This document shows positions 1 to 10,775 of a DNA stretch of 64,000 nt, one piece after another. Within the stretch, counting starts at the first letter, position 1. Each line of letters starts with the position of its first letter. The notes beneath the pieces are model-generated. The model did not search any database. It was not told the DNA's origin and saw nothing but the letters and a program-made list of their open reading frames with translations. The translations under genes and the position numbers were made by a program. Source of the DNA: Elephas maximus indicus (taxonomy: Eukaryota; Chordata; Mammalia; Proboscidea; Elephantidae); assembly GCF_024166365.1 (NCBI RefSeq), contig NC_064820.1, forward strand, positions 142,868,001 through 142,932,000, given 5' to 3'.

Positions 1-128
1 CACGGTGAAAACACTTCTCTTCAGAGGCCTTGATTTAAAGGGAGGTTCTCATGGAAAGTTTGTCTGGGAGGCTCTGAATGTAAATGTCTGCATGGCCCTG
101 ATTAATACTGTTCAGGAGAAGGTGGGGA

Positions 129-169
129 GAAGGAGGGAATGATGAAGGAGGGAATGATGAAGGAGGGAA
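129..169. repeat. Short tandem repeat, 15-bp unit
   Basis: A purine-rich 15-base unit (GAAGGAGGGAATGAT) is repeated about 2.7 times without interruption. No function is implied; it is a minor local duplication next to old LINE-1 sequence. Confidence 0.8.
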
Positions 170-179
170 GAGGAAACTG

Positions 180-1450
180 ACTTTAAAAAGCTAAGGTTTT
201 AATTACATAAGTAATATGTAAATACATTCTCATTCTAAAATATTAGAACATCACAACTAACATTTCACTGAAGGCTTAAGTCCTCGTTGACAACCCCCTC
301 CCCGGGATCCTTTGTCCACAGTTATGACCTCTCTTACCAGTTCTGAGGGCTGGAATGTATCTAGACTTTTTTCTAAAAAAAAAAAAAAGAATGAAAGAAA
401 ACATATATGTACCCATAGAGGTTATTTTTATACTGTGGAGTTTCTAAAATTTTCCTGTGCATAGACTTCTTCAACTTGGTTTTTATAAAATATGTCTTGG
501 TGAATTTTCAAAATAGTATATAGGCATCTACTTCATTATTTTTTTTAACAGCTGCATAATATTCTAAAATATGATTACCAGGTTCTGTTAGCTATTTTAA
601 ATAACTACCACCTTATTGATAAGCATTTAAGTCATTTCTAATTTTTCCCAATTACAAACAATTGTACAATGAAAATATTTTTACATGCCTCTGTGCACAC
701 AAATGAATGTTTCTCTAGGGTAGGTACCCAGGAGCTGAATTGCCAGGTCACAGAATATCCACATTTTTAATAGCTACTGTCCAATTGCCCTCCAAGGTGA
801 CTATCCCAATTTACATTCTAACTAGTAATTTATGAGGCTACTTGAACATCCTTGCCCACATTTGGTATCATCAAACTTTAATGTGCTTTGCCAATCTGAT
901 GAGCACAAAAAGTGTTATCTTACTGTTTAAATTTGTATTTCCTTAATTGATGTTGAGATTGACTGTCCTCTGGAAGAGGTATTGACCAACTGCATTCCCT
1001 CCTAAGTATTGCCTCTTTAACGTTTTACCCACTTTTTTTTTTTTCTGTCAGATTATTGGTAGTTTTCTTATTCAACTTGTATGACTCCTTTAATCAGGTT
1101 GCTAATATTTTCTCCCCATCTGCCATCGGCTATTTTGCTTTACTCATGGTATGTTTCCTCTCGTGAAAGTTTTTGTTCTTGAAAAATATTTCAGCATTTT
1201 CCTTTAGAGGTTTTGCTTTTTTTAGAGCCTTAAGAGGGCTTGTCCTGTCCCAAGGTTATAATCATGTCCTCTTATATACTCGTTTAACACTTCCATATTT
1301 TGCTTTGTTTTTCTTTCACTTTCAGATTTTTAATCCATCTGGAACTTATTTTCCAAAGTGGTGTAAGACATGAATTAACTTTACTATTTTCCAAATAGAT
1401 AGCCAACTGTCCCACTTTAAGGAGTCGATTCTTTTTGTTAAGTCTCAAGT
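180..1450 (-). mobile_element. Ancient LINE-1 3'-region fragment, antisense
   Basis: On the + strand this reads as the reverse complement of the mammalian L1M 3' region. Recognisable blocks are the 'aacagctgcataatattc' segment near 549, the 'ctctagggtaggtaccc' segment near 713, the 'gaattgccaggtcacag' segment near 738, and the 'caatctgatgagcacaaaa' segment near 892. The copy is heavily diverged and carries no usable open frame. The small open frame at 1173-1373 lies within the L1-like sequence and shows no protein signature. Boundaries are approximate. Confidence 0.7.
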
Positions 1451-1631
1451 TCTAAGAAAAAGCACTTTTGTATTTCACTGTTTCTGGACCCAGCTCACGA
1501 GGAAAATCAACTGGTGTGCACAGCCATGCCCATCATTCTCTAGAGGAATGGAACCACACACTTGGCAGCATGGAAGACAGTGCGTGTTCACTTTTTACCC
1601 AACAGATATAGTCTGTGCTCCTCAAAGATTG

Positions 1632-1786
1632 TCCAGTTGCCCCTGAGTTAATTCCGACTCAGCGCAACCCTACATGACGGAGTAGAACTGCCCTTATGAG
1701 GTTTCCAAGGAGTGTCTGGTGAATCCCAACTGCCAAGCTTTTGGTTAGCAGCCAAGCTTTTAACCACTGTGCCACCAGGGCTCCCC
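1632..1786 (-). mobile_element. Afrotherian tRNA-derived SINE, antisense
   Basis: This is the reverse complement of the common SINE of this window. The RTE-like tail ('ttccgactcagcgcaacccta') comes first and the tRNA-like head ('taaccactgtgccaccagggctcc') last. It is moderately diverged. Confidence 0.85.
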
Positions 1787-2154
1787 TCATATTACAAGTG
1801 TCATTTAGTAAACTTAAACGATTGAAATTGAATTGAGGGCTTACTTCAATAGCGATCCTTTCCAAATGCAACTAATCTTTTTTTATAAATCGAGTTATCA
1901 ACCCTGGCTTTATCTCTTTTATAATTAACATTTCCCTATACTTACATTGTTGGTTGAATGAGTACACATTTAAATGTAAACAATTTGCTGAAATAGTGTT
2001 AGGAGAAGATTCACCACGACATTCACACATTTTGAACCGCACTACATTTTGCTAAATTAGCAGCAACATTAAACACCACATGCCTCAAGATATTTTGAAC
2101 GTACAAGTTTTTTTTTTCAAAAGGGCTGAATCAAGGAACTACCTATATATAAAG

Positions 2155-2346
2155 TGCATGCTTCCTTTGCGGGTCTGTGCAGTGCAGTAAGGGGTGGTGG
2201 GTGGGGCCACAAGTTCTGGAGCCCACTGCCTGGGTTTGAATTTTGCCTCAGCCACTTCTAAACTATAAAACATTGGCCAAGTTTTCTTAATATCTGTTTG
2301 GCTCATTGGCCTCATCTGTTGAAAGAGGAAAATAAAAATACATATT
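2155..2346 (+). mobile_element. MIR SINE fragment
   Basis: The MIR core is recognisable from 'ctggagcccactgcctgggtttgaa' through 'gcctcatctgttgaaagaggaaaataa'. It is an old, mammal-wide element, cut off on its right by the RTE insertion. Confidence 0.75.
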
Positions 2347-3410
2347 AATGTTGTTGTTAAGGGCTGTCCGATCCATTCCAATTCACAGCGACCCTAAGTA
2401 CAACAGAATGAAACACTGCCGGGTCCTGGGCCATCTTCACAATCCTTGTTATGCTTGAGCCCATCGTTGCAGCCACTGTGTCAATCCATTTTGTTGAAGG
2501 TCTTCCTCTTTTTCATTGACCCTCTACCCCAGAAACCCTGGTGGCTTAGTGGTTAAGAGCTATGCCGTTAACCAAAGGTCGAAAGTTTGAATCCACCAGG
2601 CGCCCCTTGGAAACCAGAAGGGGTAGTTCTAATCTGCCCTGTACGGTCACTGTGAGTTGGAATGGACCAGCCAGCAGCGGGTTCTGCTTACCAACCATGA
2701 TGTCCTTCTCCAGGGACTGATCCCTCCCCATAACATGTACAAAGTATGTGACATGGAATCTTGCCATCCTGCTTTTAAGGAACAGTCTTGCTGTTCTTCT
2801 TCCAAGAGAAATTTGTTCATTTTTGTGGCAGTCCATGGTATATTCAATATTCTTCACCATCACCACATTTCAGAGGTACCCAATTCTTCTTTGGTCTTCC
2901 TTATCCATTGTCCAGCTTTCGCCTGCATAGGAGGCGATTGAAAACATCACGGCTTGGACGTCACCTTAGCCCTTAGAGTGACATCTTCGCTTTTTAATCG
3001 TTTAAAGAGGACTTTTGCAGCAGGCTTGCCCGATACAATGCACATTTGATTTCTCGACTACTGCTTCCATGAACACTGATCGTGGATCCAAGTAAAACGA
3101 AATCCTTGACAACTTCAGCCTTTTCTCTGTTTATCACGGTGTTGCTTATTGGTCCAGTTGTGAGGATTTTCGTTTTCTTTATGTTGAGTTGTAATCGGTA
3201 CTGAAGGCTGTAGTCCTTGATTTTCATCAGTAAGTGCTTCAAGTCCTCTTCACTTTCAGCAAGCAAGGCTGTGTTATCTGCATAATGCAGGTTGTTAATG
3301 AGTCTTCCTCCGATCCTGATGCCCCATTCTTCATCTTATAGCCCAGCTTGAATTATTTGCTCAGCATACAGATTGAATAAGTATCATAAAAGGATACAAC
3401 CCTGACACAG
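2347..3410 (-). mobile_element. RTE (BovB-like) LINE, 3' half, antisense
   Basis: Reverse complement of the RTE 3' part. It starts with the 3' terminus ('ttgttgttaagggctgtccg', matching the GTTGTTGTTAGG terminus of the other copies) and runs to the reverse-transcriptase C-terminal part near 3400. The fragment at 2994-3266 encodes a peptide matching the LAESEEDLKHLL and NIKKTKILTTGP blocks seen in the copy at 51.8-54.2 kb. The copy is 5'-truncated, diverged and interrupted by a SINE at 2531-2688. It is non-functional. Confidence 0.85.
2531..2688 (+). mobile_element. SINE inserted into RTE copy
   Basis: The head 'aaaccctggtggcttagtgg' and tail 'tcactgtgagttggaatgg' interrupt the RTE between its 'tgaccctctacc' and 'taccaaccatgatgtcc' blocks, so the SINE is younger than this RTE copy. 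Confidence 0.85.
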
Positions 3411-3476
3411 ACTTTTCCTTTCCCCACACCAGACCTTTCCTTTCCCTGCACCAGACCTTTCCTTTCCCTGCACCTT
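3409..3476. repeat. Tandem repeat, unit about 25 bp
   Basis: A pyrimidine-rich unit (CACCAGACCTTTCCTTTCCC type) occurs in about two and a half copies, directly at the 5'-truncated end of the RTE copy and before the LTR-like block. Confidence 0.75.
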
Positions 3477-3479
3477 GTG

Positions 3480-4340
3480 GGGGTGGGGCCAGGCAAATAA
3501 GGTGTATAGAACCCTAATGAGGGAATTGGTTAGTTTTGCTATCTGCCAGACTTAAAAGAGAGGCAATCCCACAGCAGAGAGGGGACCTTCCTACCACCAA
3601 GAAAGAAGAGCTGGGAGTGAAGCGTGTCATTTGGACCTGGAATTCCTGAGCTGAGAACCTCCAAGACCCAAGAGAAAGAGAGAGAGCTGTAACGCCAGAG
3701 ACAACACAAGATGGCAAAAAGTCGAGGTAGAGAAACAGCAGCAGCAGAACCAGACCAGCATGAGATGGTGCAGTGGGCTTCCTGGCTCTTGGAATAAGGT
3801 GGTTACAGTGGACATACCACCCCACAGAGTGAAAAAGCTGAGTACATTCAGGCAGGAGGCTTCCTGGTGGAGTAGGGTGCCCCTGGGTGCTTATTGGCAG
3901 AGCTAAAGAGCTTTGTAATACCTGCCCAAAAAGGGCAGAGGCCAGGCCAAGGATCCAAGAGGCCAAGGGCCAGAGAGAGGCCTGCCTTCAGACACAACTG
4001 AAAAGAAGCTGTCCTGACTGAAGAATTACACCTTGAGTCATTCCTGATCCTGAATTGTAACCTGTTACATTCTCACCAAACCCCATAATCGTGAATATTG
4101 TCTGTGAGTTCTGTGTGGCCATTGCAACAAATTGTTGAACACAGCAGAAAAGTAGAGAGTGCAGTGGGAGGGGTGGTTGGTGTCAGAATTGGTAAAAAGT
4201 TTGGAGGGCGGAGGTATGCCTGACCTCTGCCTCCTAGCAATCAGTCTTGGGCTGTTGACGCTGGTACAGATTCTCCCTCCTTGTGAAGTCAGAGGAGGTT
4301 GGAAGCCCCCGCCATGCCATTTTTATACCATTAAACAGAC
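3480..4340 (+). mobile_element. Endogenous retrovirus LTR (ERVL-like) with primer-binding-like site
   Basis: A purine-rich block with LTR features, and partly similar wording ('accaccaagaaagaagagctggga', 'catttggacctgg') to the LTRs at 38.1 and 49.2 kb. It has a region like an LTR polyadenylation/R segment ('ccccataatcgtgaatattg', about 4080-4100). At 4177-4192 the sequence TTGGTGTCAGAATTGG resembles the tRNA-Leu primer-binding site of class III (ERVL) retroviruses. This suggests an LTR followed by a short stub of internal sequence. No gag, pol or env reading frame is visible. Boundaries and family are uncertain. Confidence 0.5.
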
Positions 4341-6534
4341 AGGCACTGCCCAAACTTTCAAAAGTTTGCTTAAACAGAAGAAAAGACTTTAAAAGGTGAT
4401 TTGAAGAAGAAAATGACTCAATTTGCTTAAGATATGGAAACAAAGAAAGAGGAACTATGAGGAAATCAGTGTGTGTGTTTTTGTAAGAGTCTTAATAATA
4501 TAACCCATGATACAATATTTCTTAAGAAAACAGGTGTGTGGGTTTTCCGTTCAAATGTTAAAATGTAAAATTCTACTTTATATTAATAATAACTACCTTG
4601 TGAATAAAGGTGCATTTAAGCAGTCTCACAAAGAAACTGACATCAGTTGTTCTCTCTTAAATTTTGGTGACGTCTAAATTAGGCCCTAGTAGCTAGTGAC
4701 TTTTTGGAAGTGCTGAATTGTGCTGTTAATTTTAAAATGTAATATTTGAGCCTAAATGTTACGTCTGAAAATACTCTTAAATTTAGCTACTTAAATGCCT
4801 CCAGTGTTATTATAGGACAATTAACTAGGGACTTGTCCCAGGTATAAAATCCAAAGTCAAGTTAAGGCATTAGGAAACCATCCATATATTTATATGTATG
4901 GAATATAATCTGATGATTATTTTATATTGAATAATGTTATTTTTATACTTCACTTGAAAACCTACTGTAGATCCTAATAAATCATTTTTTTAGTTAAAAT
5001 ATATGCATTGTCTGCAATTACCCAGCTTAAATTTAGATGTTTAAAGTAGCTGTCTTCTGTTTTAGATTTTCAATGTTAAAGCAAACAAACACCCTTAGTA
5101 GTCTCCTTTTCTCTGGTTATAAAACTATTCTTAAATACACATTCATCATAAACAGCCTGTAAATAGCCTTTCAGTTGATAGCAGTACTGTGTTTTCTCAC
5201 ATAATCTAAAAACTGTAAATGGAACAAATTTAAGCATAATTTTATATTTAAGCATATGCCAGAACAATTCTGGCTTCTAGAAGGTCTTTCACTACCTGGA
5301 AGCAAAGACCTTGAAAACAGTGTTCAAAAACAAGTATATTTTAATTTTTACCATTCTTTTGGCCAAATAGCAAATACCAAAGTAGTGTTTAATCATCTGG
5401 TTTATCTAGTTATGAAAAGTATAAATTACACTTAGTTAACTGTATTTTTAAACAAAGTCATATCCAAGTAAAAAAATATATATATACCATTAAGTCTAAA
5501 TATTAGTAGGAGGGGCAATTAAAAAGAGATTATGTTGGAACAGAAGGATGAAAACAAGGTTAAGGACAGTCTGCTCTGTGTTAAACAACTAAAGGCTTCA
5601 ACGAAACGTAAAGTGGAGTTTTGGTTTACTTGACATTTATTGTTTATTCATTACCTTATTTCTAATCTACCATTCTCCTAATTTTCCAAACAATAATTTG
5701 ATATCAAAAGTGAATACAGCCAAAGCTTCAGTGTGGTACAGTGAGGTGATTGTTACACACGGGTTGGTCTGAGGGGGAATAACTCCACCAGTGAAGCTAT
5801 CCATGGAGGGGCAGACAGTAAATCACTGTTAGCAAGCTCCAGCTTGCTGGTAGAGCCAGTCCTAGGAGATGCTCTTGCACTGTTCCCAGTGGATTCAAAT
5901 TGCAATTTTATCTCCTTCCATGGGTCTTTTAGAGTTATATTTATGTTCACATTGCAGCTTATTTTCAAGAGTCTTATTTTTTAATTGTGGTACTTTACTC
6001 ATCACTTACATCTGTAAATCCCTTTTCTCCTCATTCAAAAACCAAATTAGTCATTGTACACTGGAAATTTTGTGTTGACGGAAAGCCTAGATTTTATTCC
6101 TTTTTAGACTAAAAGTAAGAAGAGTATCATATATTTCTAGTGGTTTTCTTTCCCTTTTAAAATGGTTCCACGCCTTCGAACAATCTATTTTTTCCCTACT
6201 GAATCCTTGAAAAAGAACTCACTGTTTTCATTAATCTATCTCTCATTTACATACCAAGCTGTTATTCCATGCTTGGTCCTGGAGATACAAGAGAAACAAA
6301 AGAGGCATGATCCCAGGACTCGAGAAGCTTCCAGTCTAACAGGAATGAGAAGCAATCAACAAATAATTGCACTGAAATTTATTTAATTCTAACTTGGATA
6401 TATGATATGTACCATGAAGTAAATTTACAGGCATTTGAGAGAGCACATGAGAGCACAACTTGACAGCAACAGGTTTTTTGGTTGAGAGCACATAATGTGG
6501 GGTATGACCTTTTCTGGGGTACCAGGGAGGGGAT
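4341..6534. other. Unassigned AT-rich DNA
   Basis: No gene, RNA or recognisable transposon was identified. The stretch is AT-rich with only short open frames (74 codons or fewer) that show no protein-family signature. Confidence 0.5.
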
Positions 6535-6692
6535 GGAAGCCCTGGTGACGTGGAGGTTAACTGCTATGGCTGCTAACCAAAAGGTTGGCAGTTTGAATCC
6601 ACCAGGTGCTCCTTGGAAGCTCTATAGGGCAATTCTACTCTGTACTATAGGCTCTCTATGAGTTGGAATCGATGGCATGGCAATGGTTCTTT
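6535..6692 (+). mobile_element. SINE, first of a tandem pair
   Basis: Head 'gaagccctggtgacgtgg' and tail 'ctctatgagttggaatcg'. It abuts a second copy in the same direction, forming a head-to-tail dimer. Confidence 0.85.
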
Positions 6693-6872
6693 GGAAACCC
6701 TGGTGGCATAGTGGTTAAGTGCTACAGCTGCTAACCAAAAGGTTGGCAGTTTGAACCCACCAGGTGCTCCCTGGAAACTCTATGGGGCAGTTCTACTCTG
6801 TCCCACAGGGTCGTTATGAGTCGGAATCAACTGAGTCGGAATCAACTCAACAGCAACAGGTTTGGGGTTTTT
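6693..6872 (+). mobile_element. SINE, second of a tandem pair, with internal duplication
   Basis: A typical head ('ggaaaccctggtggcatagt') directly follows the previous SINE. Its tail has a perfect 15-bp tandem duplication (GAGTCGGAATCAACT at 6818-6832 and 6833-6847), which is not seen in the other copies of the window. Confidence 0.85.
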
Positions 6873-7318
6873 GGTGTAGGAAAGGGACATTTAAGCTGAA
6901 GCCGGGTGAAAAGGGGAAAGAAGGAGAGCCAGCATTCCAGCAGAATCATGGGGACAGGCCTGTAGTTACAAAGGAGTGTGGAGCTTTCCCAGAACTGGAA
7001 AAGCAGGCAGTGTGGCAAAGAGGAGAATGTGATGGGAACATGGCAGAGAGATGAGACAAGACAGGTAGGCAACAGCCAAATTCTGCACAGCCTTGAAGGC
7101 CATGGTAAGGTTTTGTGGATGTCAATGGGATACCTTTGAAGTATTTTAAGGAGTGTGACCTTATCAGATATGCATCTTTCAAAGATCAATTTGGCTACAA
7201 TTTGGAGAATAACTGCAGGACAGGAGTGTACAGGATATTATTTATGTTAATTTGGGCAAAAAAAAAAAAACAACCTAAAACATTGCTGTATATTGTTCCA
7301 GGTACATATGATATATGT
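6873..7318. other. Probable old interspersed repeat, unclassified
   Basis: The wording ('acagccttgaaggccatggtaag', then 'aaggagtgtgaccttatcag') resembles an old dispersed mammalian repeat that I could not name. Similar-sounding text appears around 7930-8250 and 28960-29130. No coding signal was seen. Confidence 0.35.
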
Positions 7319-7640
7319 TGTTGCTGTTAGCTGACCTCAAGTCGACCCCACTCATGGTGACTCCATGCCCTATGGAACAAAATGCTGCCTGGTCCTGTGC
7401 CATCCCTATGACAGGTTATGGATTGGACCATTGTGATCCACTGGGTTTTTATTGGCTGATTTTCGGAAGTAGATTGCCAGGCCTTTTTTCCTAGTCAGTC
7501 TTGGTCTGGAAAAGCACCCCTAAAACCTGTTCAGCATCATAGCTACACAAAAGCCTCCATGAGGTGCATTGGCTGGGAATCCACCCGGGGTCTCTCACAT
7601 AGAAAGTTAGAATTCTAACACTGAACCACCACTGCCCCTA
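7319..7640 (-). mobile_element. Composite SINE with tRNA-Gly-like head, antisense
   Basis: Read on the minus strand, the element begins near 7640 with a clear tRNA-Gly-like head: 'cagtggtggttcagtgtta', 'gaattctaactttctatg', 'gagaccccgggtggattccc', 'agccaatgcacctc'. A spacer follows, then an RTE-type 3' end near 7319 ('cgacttgaggtcagctaaca'). The head differs from that of the abundant SINE, so this is a separate family or subfamily. The tRNA part carries several substitutions and an extra 3' body, so it is not a tRNA gene. Confidence 0.75.
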
Positions 7641-8528
7641 TGATATATGTAAAATACAAAAAACCAGTAAACAGTACAGTTCTGTACAGAGGCACAGAAA
7701 ACTCATGGTAGTGTTACCTATGAAGAAGATGGGGGAGGGAGGAATGTGAAAAACAGCGCTAATTACAAGAAAATTGAACTTCATCCACCATGGTTTAGTT
7801 CTCAAAACAAAGACAGTGAACAAATATGACAAAATATTAACAGATGTTAATTCTGTGTGGTAAAATTATGGATGTTTGTTATATTATTCTTTGAAAATTT
7901 CTGTATTTTTTCATTTCCTCAAAAGAAAAACCAAGTTTAAAAAGAAAGGGGTGACAGGAGAAACAGAACAGAGTGGTGCAGTGTAGAGGTCAAAAGCAGA
8001 GAGTATATCACGAAGGAAAGAGTAGACGGCCATGTTCACTGTTGCTGAAAATTCAAGTAAAATGAAAACAAAAATGTCTTCTAGATTTGGGGTCATGGAC
8101 GTTACTGAAGAATTTGGCAAAAATCTAGTCAATGGAGTGCCGGGGTAAGAGACTAAATGTTGCTTACCTGCTGACAGGAAGATGCAAGAGACAGGAGACA
8201 ATGAGACAGAATTCTGAGAATGTGTGAATGAACAAATTTGAGAACACATGTGGAGGACTTGGCCTCTGGTTGGAGGAAGGACACCGCCTCCATCACAAGA
8301 GGAAATACTTAGGAAATGATGGATACAGAAGCAAAAAAGTTCCCATCTGATGGATTCCGTGTTCTTAGGGAAGTAGGAAGCACACTGAAGCTGAAGGGGA
8401 GAAAAGTTAAAGATCAGCTGAGAGAAAGGGAAGAGGATTGCATGGCAACGTTGAGGGTCTAGTTAAAGTGGATAACTCAGAACATCCAATCTGCTAAGAC
8501 GTGTGGATTAAAAATTTTTACCAATGCT
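7641..8528. other. Unassigned DNA, possibly old repeat
   Basis: Purine-rich sequence with text similar to the unclassified repeat at 6873-7318 (for example 'aaagaaaggggtgacaggag' near 7938). No open frame with a recognisable product was found. Confidence 0.35.
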
Positions 8529-8693
8529 ATGGAAACCCCGATGGCATAGTGGTTAAGTGCTATCTCTGGCTGCCAACCTTTCGAATCCACCAGGCACTCC
8601 TTGGAAACTCTATGGGGCAGTTCTACTCTGTCCTATAGGGTCGCTATGAGTCCGAATCGACTCCACGGCAACAGGTTTTTTTTTTTTTTTTGG
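8529..8693 (+). mobile_element. SINE with long T-rich tail
   Basis: The head 'ggaaaccccgatggcatagt', internal 'atggggcagttctactctg' and tail 'tcgctatgagtccgaatcg' are followed by a T run. Flanks CCAATGCT and CCAATCCT may be an imperfect target-site duplication. Confidence 0.85.
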
Positions 8694-9012
8694 CCCAATC
8701 CTAGAGCAGAGAAGGCTGATGTTTATAATTCAGGACTAGCTTTTGGTCAGATGGGTGTGACCAACAGATAGAGGAGCAAGGAAATTGAAGGTGTTTTCAA
8801 GATAGAGATTGTTATCATGAAGCAATGATAAAGAGGGGAATGAAAGGAGGAGGGAGTTGATGGATATAGAGAGACTGGTGGGACCCAGGGCCTGGTATTC
8901 TCGATGAAATCAGAAATTGAGTGTAAAGGGGTACGTGAGCAAGCAAGCTGGAATGAGAGGGAGTTGTGATTGGAGACTGGAATGTCAGAATTAGTGACTT
9001 AGAAAATGGAGT
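8694..9012. other. Unassigned DNA
   Basis: Purine-rich, no recognised feature. It may continue the unclassified old repeat seen upstream. Confidence 0.35.
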
Positions 9013-9494
9013 CTCTACTGGGTTGAATAGTGTACACCACTTCAAAGCCATGTCTACCCAGAACCTCAGAATGTGACCTTATTTGAAAATAATTGCAGAT
9101 AATTAGTTAAGATGAGGTCATACTGGACCAGGCTGGGTCATAAATCCAAAGACTGGTGTCCTTATAAGAGAAAGGAAAGGGAGATTTGGACACAGAGACA
9201 TAGAACAGAGACACAGAGAAGTTGGCCATGTGAAGATTGAAGCAGAGATTGGAGTGATGCTGCCATAAGCCAAAGGATACCAAAGATTGCTGGAAGCCAC
9301 CAGAAGCTGAAAGAGGAAAGGAAGGATTCTTCCCTAGAGCCTTCAGAAGGTGTGAAGACTGCAAAAAAAAAAAAAAATCAGCAAAAGCTTGATTTCAGAT
9401 TTCTAGGCTCCGGAACTGTGAGAGAATAAATTTCTGTTGTTTTAAGCCACCCAGTATGAGGTAATTTCTTACAGCAGCTCCAGGAAACTAATAC
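9013..9494 (+). mobile_element. MLT1-type MaLR LTR
   Basis: Hallmark MLT1 blocks occur in order: 'cagaatgtgaccttatttg', 'gttaagatgaggtcatactgg', 'ggtgtccttataagag', 'ggacacagagacatagaac', 'gaactgtgagagaataaatt', and the end 'ggaaactaataca'. It is a solitary, diverged LTR with no internal retroviral region next to it. Confidence 0.85.
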
Positions 9495-9790
9495 AGAGCC
9501 TTTTCTAATAATGCTAAGGCCCTGCAAGGAGCCCTGGGTGTGGTTGGCAGAGCTGAGTAGGGGAAAAAGATAGTGTTAATGAAGAAGAGAATGAGATGCC
9601 AGAGGGTTAGTGGGGTTTTCCAGTGGACCCTGTGAATAGGGACAGGAGGTGGGACAGATAGGAGGACAGTGAGCCCGGAACTGAATCTTTGAAAAATGGG
9701 GTAAAACGAGGTCTGTGGGTAGCATTAATGTGTTTGTAGAGCACAAGCACAAAAGGGGTAGAAATGGTCGGAAAACAACATGAGAGGCAA

Positions 9791-9880
9791 GGAGGACGCT
9801 GCCCTTCTTAACACTGGGATAAAGGGACAAGGGGGACGCTGTCCTTACTTCTTAACACTGGGATAAAGGGACAAGGGGGA
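9791..9880. repeat. Tandem duplication, unit about 44 bp
   Basis: The block containing 'cttcttaacactgggataaa' and 'gggacaaggggga' occurs twice back to back, at roughly 9791-9830 and 9831-9874, with a small length difference. No function is inferred. Confidence 0.8.
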
Positions 9881-9947
9881 GGATAAACAGTCCTCACCAG
9901 AAAAGGCTGGAGGAAAGCAGTCTTTTAGGACATAGCCAGGGTTCAGC

Positions 9948-10135
9948 CTGCCAGTGATTCTCACCCCTGGCTGCACATTATAATCAACTGGAGAGCTTTA
10001 AAAAAAATACCCATGGCCAGGAGCCACCCCAGCCCATGAAATCAGCATCTCTGGGGCCCTGGCATTTGTGTTATTTTTAGGCTCCCCAGGTGATTCTAAT
10101 GTGCAAATGGATTTTAAAACCACTGATTTAAGGTG
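9948..10135 (+). mobile_element. MER5-type hAT-Charlie MITE
   Basis: The sequence follows the MER5 pattern: 'cagtgattctcacccctggc', 'ataatcaactggagagcttt', 'aaatcagcatctctggggcc', 'aggtgattctaatgtgca', 'aaaccactgat'. Inverted CAGTG/CACTG-type ends are partly preserved. It is an old non-autonomous DNA transposon. Confidence 0.7.
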
Positions 10136-10454
10136 AGGAAGTGGAGGAGCTTTGGAGAAGGGGTTAAGGATGCATTGTTTCCTGTGTATGATGTTAGTAA
10201 TGGCCTGCATGTACAAACTGCGTTCCGTGAGCATCCCCCATGAACTCATACCCACAAAGAGCTGAGCAGTAAGCCTACAGGCCCTTCTGTGGTCTCCCCT
10301 CTTCTCCCAAGCTCATCCCTCCTCTTTGTCTTAAAGCAGTAATTTTGATCAAATCGTTACCTCTGGGTTTTTCCTCCACACTTCTTCCAGATAATATGGG
10401 GAAAGTGGGTGTTGTTACTTCAACAGCTACTGGTGGCGAGTTATTATGGGTAGC

Positions 10455-10501
10455 TTCCAGCTCTAAAAAAAAAAAAAAAAAATTTTTTTTTTTCCAGCTC
10501 T
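10455..10501. repeat. A18-T tract flanked by 10-bp direct repeats
   Basis: TTCCAGCTCT occurs at 10455-10464 and again at 10492-10501. Between them lie 18 A followed by T's, with the last two of 11 T's belonging to the right repeat. The direct repeats look like a target-site duplication around an insert made only of an A-run joined to a T-run. Confidence 0.8.
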
Positions 10502-10539
10502 GACTCAATCATGCACAAAACAAGTCACTTCTTTCCTCT

Positions 10540-10577
10540 GTGCCTCAATCTGACCCCTGTGCCTCAATCTGACCCCT
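10540..10577. repeat. 19-bp tandem duplication
   Basis: The 19-base unit GTGCCTCAATCTGACCCCT is present twice in perfect tandem. Confidence 0.85.
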
Positions 10578-10775
10578 GTAAAGTGTGGTGGTAGGATTGA
10601 CGTGGAGGATGACAAGGACAACCACGATGTTAGTTAACTTTTACAGAGCAGACTGTGACAGGCACAACACTCTCATTTTATGCACACCATCTCATTTAAT
10701 CCCCATAAGCCTTGGGAAGTGAGTAGTAAGTGAATCCCCTTCTACAGGTAAGTACACTGGGGCTCTGAGGTCCCT

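Noticed and set aside
3514..3966. 150-codon minus-strand open frame
   Set aside because: It runs antisense through an LTR-like repeat and has no protein-family signature.
7560..7640. Possible tRNA-Gly gene on the minus strand
   Set aside because: Stem and loop positions carry substitutions and the sequence continues into a SINE body, so it is a tRNA-derived SINE head.
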